Below are positions 6,075 through 10,431 of a stretch of 10,431 nt of DNA, piece after piece. The translations under genes were made by a program, and so were the position numbers. Source of the stretch: RGIG9115 sp045648165 (GTDB lineage: Bacteria > Bacillota > Clostridia > UBA1381); NCBI GenBank assembly GCA_045648165.1, contig JAZRNL010000050.1, forward strand, positions 1 through 10,431, in the 5' to 3' direction. The stretch's first letter is position 1. Each line of letters starts with the position of its first letter. The notes beneath the pieces are model-generated. The model searched no databases. It was not told the DNA's origin and saw only the letters and a list, made by a program, of their open reading frames with translations.

Positions 6075-8855
6075 TTAATCACGTGCACTAAGGTTTGTAT
6101 AAATTACCATAAAGTCTACCTTACCGGAGGTTGTAACAACATATGTCTTACAATCTTCACCGATCTTATCTCTTATATATGATGCAACTCTTGTTGAGTC
6201 AATTTTTTCGATTGTTTCTTCAGCAAGGTCAACGAGATAGATGTTTGCACCGGATATACTTACCATCAGTGTTTCTCTTCCTGTGTTTGTTCCTATTGTG
6301 TAATCCTCTTCAGCTTCAAGTCTTGCATGAGTATTGCTTGCCCATTCAATTTTTCCGAAATACTCGGCATAATCCGAGAAATATACGTTATTATTATAAG
6401 CATTTCTGTTGCCGCTGTATACAACCATTGAAACATAATTATTACCTGACATATATCCGTAATTTTTGCTGGGGTCCAATACAGAGAAAACAGAATACAA
6501 TACTGAACCTTCTTCAGGTATATTAACATCCCTTGCAGAGAATATATCTCCATACTGCTTTGTTGCAAAGAATTCGTTAGGAATATATCCTGCGTCTGTA
6601 TTTGTAACAGTTGCAACCTTTTCATACTCAGCACCCGTCATAAGGTTTATTGCTTTCACTTGTGTCGTAGGTTCGCCGTTGGCATTTAAAACAGTTGAAA
6701 CATCTGTAAGGAACTGATAGCGTCTATCGTTTGGCTGAGAACGTCTCAAGTCTTTAGCAGGTTTGATCAAAACCTTAGCAATTCCTGCTTCATCCATATT
6801 ATATGCATCGACAGAGTATGAACTCTTATGAGCGTAAGGGCCTACTCCATTTTGAGCTGAAAGGTAGAACTCATCGTCTGAAGAACCATCGGTAGGAATA
6901 ACAAATGTAATTGTGTCATTACTTGCACCTACCAATACATCCTTAACAATGCTTGCATCAAGGTCTTGCTTACCTGCGAAGAAGTAGCCAACATTTCTGT
7001 TGAATGTTCCGCTGGCTCTGTTGCCGTTTGCTTCACACATATCCGTATCCTTGGTTGCTCCGAGAGCATCTTCATCTTCAAGGTCTTTATTATATACATT
7101 CCATGTATCAAGCTGAGTAAGCTTTCCGCCCTGCTCACGATAACGAACAAGCTGCTGAACTACCTTAGGGGTTTCTCCTGAATAGCTAATAACACCCACA
7201 TCATCAAGATCGGTTACCTTGCGGCTTATACCATCAACCGTCACACGATCACCCACAGTCAGATCAACTCTTTTATTAGTCTGCGAGAAAATTGAAATAG
7301 TTGTAATCTTTTCTTCAGCGACATCATACTTAAGCTTCATTACCCATCCATAGAGCCATACTCCGCTTGTGGTTTCCATTTCAACAATGTTGCCCTTAAG
7401 GTCGAGATAAGCCTTTACTGCCGCACTCATAACAGGTTCTACTTTGCTGTAGGGAGGTTTTGCCACTAATTGTTCATACTCATATGATACAACGTACTTC
7501 TCACCGCCAATTGTGAGCACTGTATGGTTATTTGCTTGTGCAATACCATCTATTGCGCCGCTTACCGCTTCACCGAGGATATATGCCTTTACAAGGTTGC
7601 CGTCCTCACTCATAAGAACTGAAAGTGCTGCACCTGATACTATGTCCTTGAATTCTCCCGGTTTGCCAGATGATTTGAAGATAAACACATCCTGCTCGTC
7701 AGGATCGAGTGTAAGGCTCTTACCATACTTTGCATATAATTCATACTTAGCAGGATTAACGCTTTCTACAACATAGGTTTCATACCGGTCGATTTTAACT
7801 ATTTCGTAGATATTATCTTTGTCGTTATCGATGAATGTAACATCTGCAAGAGAAGCGTTGAGCTGATCGAGTGTGAGACCGCCGTAGAGCTTACCATTGT
7901 ATATTACGTAGTAGTCTTCTACATCAATATCGTCAATTTTTCCATCTTCTCTTTCGTACTTCACGTTGAATTTACGGAGATTTCCTGTTACATTTATGTA
8001 TGAGCCGGCAAGGATTGTAAGCTCCTTATTGTACTTATCAAGGGGAGCTGAGACGATAACCTTATCCATTACCTTATCATCGTAGCAGTATGCTTCAACA
8101 TAATATCCAAGGTAGTCGCTGACATTGGTATCGTTTGTTTCGATTACGTTGCCGCCGATTATAACCTCGCCAAGGAGACAGCCTTTTCCGTCGAGGCTTG
8201 TATAGCCGTTAGCACTTATAAGACCTTCAACACGCATAACGTCGAAATAAGTATAGAACATTGTATCGCCGCCGAGCTCTATACCGCTAAGGTAATAGTC
8301 GTTTGACAAAGTTGCCATATTACAATTACCGGCATCGAGCATAAGCTTCATACCCTGGTCGTAAGTAAGGTTAGTGTTTTCAACTGAGCCGCTGATAAGG
8401 TCACAGTCATATGCCACCTTAACATATCCCAAAGGATATCCGCCGTTTGCTTCAGCTAAATTTGCATAACCGAGAGCGCAAACAACCATCTTTATTGCTT
8501 CGTAGTATGTAATAGTCTGATTTTCTTTAAGCTTTCCGTTTCCATAGCCGCTTACAATGCCAAGATTATAAAGTTCCTCAATGGCATTATCGCCTCCGCC
8601 AACTCCAAGCATAGCGGTAAGCATTTCTGAAAAGACGCCTCTTGACATCTCTTCGGGTTTAAGTTTAGACATAGCTTCAGTAACTATATTAAGCTTCATA
8701 AGCAGCTCGAGCTCATGATCTTTAAGCAAGCTAACCTCTGCGGAAACTGCTTCTGTATCTGTTGACTCTTCTGCCATAGCAGGCACCGCACCGATTAACA
8801 TAGTTAATGAGAGTACGCCTGCTGCTATCTTCTTAAAAATGTTGCTTTTAGTCAT
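6075..8855 (-). CDS. Secreted surface protein with N-terminal SLH-like repeats
   Basis: This 926-residue exported protein probably attaches to the cell wall as an S-layer or surface component. A signal peptide covers residues 1-28 (MTKSNIFKK, hydrophobic core, AVPAMA|EES). Three degenerate SLH-like repeats follow at about 46-84, 89-129 and 139-175. The second is clearest (AIEELYNLGIVSGYGNGKL, then an ITYYEAIKMVVCALGY stretch), and the third begins with the GGYPLGYVKVA pattern seen in clostridial SLH proteins. SLH domains are known to bind pyruvylated secondary wall polymers. The remaining 750 residues are beta-rich and I recognise no catalytic family. A DNDKDN loop at 343-348 resembles a calcium-binding DxDxDN motif. 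There is no C-terminal membrane anchor. The start at 8855 is chosen for AGGAGG 7 nt upstream; an ATG six codons earlier lies before that site. It has its own promoter upstream and a hairpin downstream, so it is probably monocistronic. Confidence 0.88.
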   Translation of the reverse strand: MTKSNIFKKIAAGVLSLTMLIGAVPAMAEESTDTEAVSAEVSLLKDHELELLMKLNIVTEAMSKLKPEEMSRGVFSEMLTAMLGVGGGDNAIEELYNLGIVSGYGNGKLKENQTITYYEAIKMVVCALGYANLAEANGGYPLGYVKVAYDCDLISGSVENTNLTYDQGMKLMLDAGNCNMATLSNDYYLSGIELGGDTMFYTYFDVMRVEGLISANGYTSLDGKGCLLGEVIIGGNVIETNDTNVSDYLGYYVEAYCYDDKVMDKVIVSAPLDKYNKELTILAGSYINVTGNLRKFNVKYEREDGKIDDIDVEDYYVIYNGKLYGGLTLDQLNASLADVTFIDNDKDNIYEIVKIDRYETYVVESVNPAKYELYAKYGKSLTLDPDEQDVFIFKSSGKPGEFKDIVSGAALSVLMSEDGNLVKAYILGEAVSGAIDGIAQANNHTVLTIGGEKYVVSYEYEQLVAKPPYSKVEPVMSAAVKAYLDLKGNIVEMETTSGVWLYGWVMKLKYDVAEEKITTISIFSQTNKRVDLTVGDRVTVDGISRKVTDLDDVGVISYSGETPKVVQQLVRYREQGGKLTQLDTWNVYNKDLEDEDALGATKDTDMCEANGNRASGTFNRNVGYFFAGKQDLDASIVKDVLVGASNDTITFVIPTDGSSDDEFYLSAQNGVGPYAHKSSYSVDAYNMDEAGIAKVLIKPAKDLRRSQPNDRRYQFLTDVSTVLNANGEPTTQVKAINLMTGAEYEKVATVTNTDAGYIPNEFFATKQYGDIFSARDVNIPEEGSVLYSVFSVLDPSKNYGYMSGNNYVSMVVYSGNRNAYNNNVYFSDYAEYFGKIEWASNTHARLEAEEDYTIGTNTGRETLMVSISGANIYLVDLAEETIEKIDSTRVASYIRDKIGEDCKTYVVTTSGKVDFMVIYTNLSARD

Positions 8856-8887
8856 TTGTCTTCCTCCTGTCATTATGATACGATTTT

Positions 8888-8916
8888 ATTATACTATATT
8901 ATGTCAGTCCAGTCAA
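8888..8916 (-). promoter_or_regulatory. Strong sigma-A promoter of the SLH protein gene
   Basis: On the minus strand TTGACT (8911-8916) and a perfect TATAAT (8888-8893) are separated by the optimal 17 bp. The predicted start near 8881 leaves a leader of about 26 nt that contains the AGGAGG at 8863-8868. A near-consensus promoter suits an abundant surface-layer type protein. Confidence 0.8.
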
Positions 8917-8940
8917 TCATCATTTTTTGACCTTTAGTAT

Positions 8941-9036
8941 ACTTTTTTTTAGGTTTTGCAAAGATCGCCTTACTTTATAAGAAAGTTCCGGGAAAATAAT
9001 TGACTTTTTTTTAGATGAGTTGACATTTTATTAGAT
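8941..9036. repeat. T-tract direct repeats upstream of the SLH gene promoter
   Basis: ACTTTTTTTTAG occurs exactly at 8941-8952 and 9003-9014. A relaxed copy, ACATTTTATTAG, is at 9023-9034. The latter two sit inside a longer tandem pair, TTGACTTTTTTTTAGAT (9000-9016) and TTGACATTTTATTAGAT (9020-9036), with 15 of 17 positions equal and a 20-bp period. Between the copies lie two short palindromes, ACTTT/AAAGT (8972-8986) and TTCCGGGAA (8986-8994). The rest of the 8856-9093 intergenic stretch holds the SLH promoter and no gene. I saw no clear terminator for the epimerase-like gene. Confidence 0.6.
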
Positions 9037-9093
9037 TTCTCTCGTCATTCTCCAAAAAAGAAGACCAGAACAGAAATCCGCCCTCCCTTTGTT

Positions 9094-10062
9094 TTATTCT
9101 TCTGTAAATACAAATTTAAGGCTCTGTTTTCTTTCTTCTCCCGGTTCGAGAAATTCAAGCATACCTCTTTCCCTCATATCAGCTCGACCAGTTGGCTCAC
9201 AGTTGCCGGGCTCAAGACCGAGAGCATAGTCGTGCTCGCCCATCATCTTCCACTCAGTAAAGAATCGGAGTTCCTTTGTGTCGTAACAAATTTTTATACC
9301 TTTTTTTATATCCTTATTGTACACAGATACTTCAGGCTTACCCTCAAGAGTGTGGAAAAAGCACATTTCTGCAAATCCACGCTGGGGTTTTTCCATTTCT
9401 GACCATTTATCAAAACCTTCTGCTGCGCGCTCATCCCTCGCAACGCTCTTAACTGCCGGGATATTCACAACCGCATTTTCGGAGAGCAAAGGATAGCCAA
9501 GATTGCAATGATACAAAATCTGTACAGGACTTGTCATTGAGCCGATATTTCGGATTGTATCATTTAAGTAAATCACATTTTCGTACAAAGGAACTATATA
9601 CTCTCGTTCAAGAAGCATTTGATGAGAGAAAATCTGTGCCTCACGAACGATAGCTTTAATATGTATTTCGTCATTTTCAATCCAATGTGCAATATTATCA
9701 CAGGGAGTGTTTCCGATTACGCCATGCATTGCAGTTTCTTCACCATCATCCACACAAGGTGATCCTGTTGAAGTAAGACCACAGGTTGTGAGAAAGCCAG
9801 CATTGAATGACTTCAAAAAGCCCATACCCTGACGTTCATAATACTGGGGCGCAACATACCCGCAGGCAGAAAAAAATCCCATATTATCACCCTTGAAGCT
9901 CAAACGGGGTATATCAGCGCAACGGTCGGGACACACATAGAACTGAAGACCAGTACAGTTACGTACGTTATACATCTTCATTCCATCGCCCTTGCCACCT
10001 TCGAGCCTGAATTCTTCAACTCCGTACATCTGGAGCTGATGACCGATATATCTGTTATCCAT
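9094..10062 (-). CDS. DUF4432 / aldose 1-epimerase (galactose mutarotase)-like protein
   Basis: This 322-residue protein has no signal peptide and should be cytoplasmic. Its length and motifs fit the DUF4432 branch of the galactose-mutarotase beta-sandwich superfamily, whose known members interconvert sugar anomers; the sugar bound here cannot be told. The visible family signatures are CPDRCADI at 44-51, MHGVIGNTP at 112-120 (His113), LYHCNLGYPLL at 183-193 (His185) and LGLEPGNCEPTGR at 281-293 (Glu284). The two His and the Glu are where catalytic residues are expected by analogy with mutarotases. The start at 10062 is chosen because AGGAG lies 9 nt upstream. The frame also opens at a GTG at 10099-10101, but that codon sits at the edge of the likely -10 box and lacks a ribosome site; an ATG at 10069-10071 abuts the AGGAG directly. 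It is divergent from the tRNA gene and precedes the SLH gene by 238 bp. Confidence 0.87.
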   Translation of the reverse strand: MDNRYIGHQLQMYGVEEFRLEGGKGDGMKMYNVRNCTGLQFYVCPDRCADIPRLSFKGDNMGFFSACGYVAPQYYERQGMGFLKSFNAGFLTTCGLTSTGSPCVDDGEETAMHGVIGNTPCDNIAHWIENDEIHIKAIVREAQIFSHQMLLEREYIVPLYENVIYLNDTIRNIGSMTSPVQILYHCNLGYPLLSENAVVNIPAVKSVARDERAAEGFDKWSEMEKPQRGFAEMCFFHTLEGKPEVSVYNKDIKKGIKICYDTKELRFFTEWKMMGEHDYALGLEPGNCEPTGRADMRERGMLEFLEPGEERKQSLKFVFTEE

Positions 10063-10071
10063 ATATGACAT

Positions 10072-10076
10072 CTCCT
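10072..10076 (-). promoter_or_regulatory. Ribosome binding site deciding the epimerase-like start
   Basis: AGGAG, read on the minus strand, lies 9 nt before the ATG at 10060-10062. It favours this codon over the in-frame ATG at 10069-10071, which has no spacer, and over the GTG at 10099-10101. Confidence 0.7.
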
Positions 10077-10091
10077 GATATAATTTTTCCC

Positions 10092-10120
10092 ATTGTATCA
10101 CAAATTACACAACTTGTAAA
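10092..10120 (-). promoter_or_regulatory. Promoter of the epimerase-like gene with overlapping inverted repeats
   Basis: TTTACA (10115-10120) and TACAAT (10092-10097) on the minus strand are separated by 17 bp, giving a start near 10085 and a leader of about 23 nt. Two short inverted repeats overlap it: TTACA-N5-TGTAA at 10105-10119, covering the spacer and most of the -35 box, and TTGT-N3-ACAA at 10093-10103, covering the -10 box. They could be operator half-sites, but AT-rich DNA yields such palindromes by chance. Confidence 0.6.
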
Positions 10121-10179
10121 TAATTAATTTAATATTTTTTCTCCATATTGCAAAAATAGGGTATTTTTTTTCAAAAGTA

Positions 10180-10208
10180 TTGACAACACTTTGAATTTAG
10201 TATATAAT
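10180..10208 (+). promoter_or_regulatory. Consensus sigma-A promoter of the tRNA-Leu gene
   Basis: Perfect TTGACA (10180-10185) and perfect TATAAT (10203-10208) are separated by 17 bp. The predicted start near 10215 leaves about 10 nt of 5' leader for RNase P to remove. T-rich and A-rich runs just upstream (10163-10175) could act as an UP-type element. Confidence 0.92.
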
Positions 10209-10224
10209 GCTAATGTTGTAATAT

Positions 10225-10311
10225 GCCGATGTGGTGGAATTGGCAGACGCGCGGGACTCAAACTCCCGTGGTAGCGATACCGTGTGGGTCCGACCCCCAC
10301 CATCGGCACCA
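10225..10311 (+). tRNA. tRNA-Leu, anticodon CAA
   Basis: The acceptor stem pairs GCCGATG (10225-10231) with CATCGGC (10301-10307), followed by discriminator A and an encoded CCA end (10309-10311). The anticodon stem CGGGA/TCCCG (10252-10256, 10264-10268) closes the loop CTCAAAC, giving anticodon CAA at 10259-10261, which reads UUG. The long variable arm (10269-10283) with a GGTA/TACC stem marks a class II tRNA and fits leucine, as does discriminator A. The T stem GTGGG/CCCAC (10284-10288, 10296-10300) encloses a loop TCCGACC, which has C at position 55 in place of the near-universal T. The gene is single, not part of a visible tRNA cluster. Confidence 0.97.
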
Positions 10312-10312
10312 T

Positions 10313-10350
10313 AAAATAAAGCAGATTTTTCACAAAATCTGCTTTATTTT
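10313..10350 (+). terminator. Intrinsic terminator after tRNA-Leu, potentially bidirectional
   Basis: A perfect 17-bp stem pairs 10313-10329 with 10334-10350 (core AAAGCAGATTTT / AAAATCTGCTTT) around the loop TCAC. It is followed on the plus strand by TTATTA and begins 1 bp after the tRNA CCA end. The A-run on the left arm gives a U-run in the other direction, so it could also stop a leftward transcript entering from beyond 10431. Confidence 0.92.
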
Positions 10351-10431
10351 TTATTATGACTCCGTAAATACAACTTCATTGAAAACACAGCAAATACATC
10401 ATTAACAGAGCATACCGTTCGTGGGATTTTA
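10351..10431. other. Right-edge sequence with no supported gene
   Basis: These 81 bp carry no convincing start, ribosome site or RNA structure. On the minus strand one frame is open from 10430 to a TAA at 10344-10346 inside the terminator stem (28 codons). It could be the tail of a leftward gene that begins beyond the window, but it is too short to judge. Confidence 0.3.

Noticed and set aside
6143..6634. Open frames on both strands inside the 3' part of the SLH gene
   Set aside because: They fully overlap a well-supported coding frame, lack ribosome sites, and show low-complexity composition typical of frame shadows.
8856..8873. Start of the SLH gene at the ATG at 8871-8873
   Set aside because: The AGGAGG site lies inside those six codons and serves the ATG at 8853-8855, where the signal peptide begins.
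9000..9048. Plus-strand promoters starting from the TTGACT/TTGACA boxes at 9000 and 9020
   Set aside because: No TATAAT-like box lies at 16-18 bp downstream of either, and no plus-strand gene follows.
9050..9093. Terminator after the epimerase-like gene
   Set aside because: A T-run is present on the minus strand (plus-strand AAAAAA at 9054-9059), but no stable stem precedes it; only a 4-bp TTCT/AGAA pair was found.
10124..10333. Minus-strand open frame overlapping the tRNA and its promoter
   Set aside because: It lies antisense to the tRNA and promoter, contains the tRNA complement, and has no ribosome site.
10223..10405. Plus-strand open frame across the tRNA and terminator
   Set aside because: It is read through the tRNA gene and its terminator stem and has no protein character.
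10344..10430. Possible C-terminal tail of a leftward gene entering from the right edge
   Set aside because: Only 28 codons are visible with no recognisable family; an open frame of this length is expected by chance.

Overview
The window most resembles a chromosomal segment of a low-to-mid GC, Gram-positive anaerobe of the class Clostridia, probably a gut or rumen fibre-degrading lineage. The grounds are purine-rich Shine-Dalgarno sites, near-consensus sigma-A promoters, a TTG start codon, an N-terminal SLH-type surface protein, and a very large secreted modular carbohydrate-active enzyme. No taxonomic marker is present, so this placement is an inference.

Layout. All four protein genes lie on the minus strand, so they read from right to left. 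At the right edge, a tRNA-Leu(CAA) gene lies on the plus strand with its own consensus promoter (10180-10208) and a strong hairpin terminator (10313-10350). Divergent from it is a gene for a cytoplasmic DUF4432/aldose 1-epimerase-like protein (9094-10062). A 238-bp intergenic region follows, holding a near-consensus promoter and a cluster of T-rich direct repeats, and it leads into a secreted protein of 926 residues with N-terminal SLH-like repeats (6075-8855). After a terminator-like inverted repeat comes a secreted multidomain protein of 1845 residues (339-5876) with a GH42-like TIM-barrel core and several beta-sandwich/carbohydrate-binding modules. Only 47 bp further on is the 5' part of another secreted protein, which starts at TTG and runs off the left edge (1-291).

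How they may work together. The 1845-residue protein looks like an extracellular glycosidase with binding modules. The SLH protein is a surface-layer or wall-attached protein of unknown specific role. The epimerase-like protein could convert released sugars inside the cell. The truncated gene is probably co-transcribed with the large enzyme. This functional link rests on domain type and neighbourhood only.

The most notable points are four. The large enzyme keeps a GH42-type four-cysteine zinc signature but lacks the usual Asn-Glu acid/base motif. It carries a tandem pair of binding modules inserted into the catalytic architecture. The tRNA T-loop has C where the near-universal U55 should be. 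The SLH gene has repeated T-tract motifs upstream of its promoter. I found no CRISPR array, insertion sequence, phage gene or defence system.
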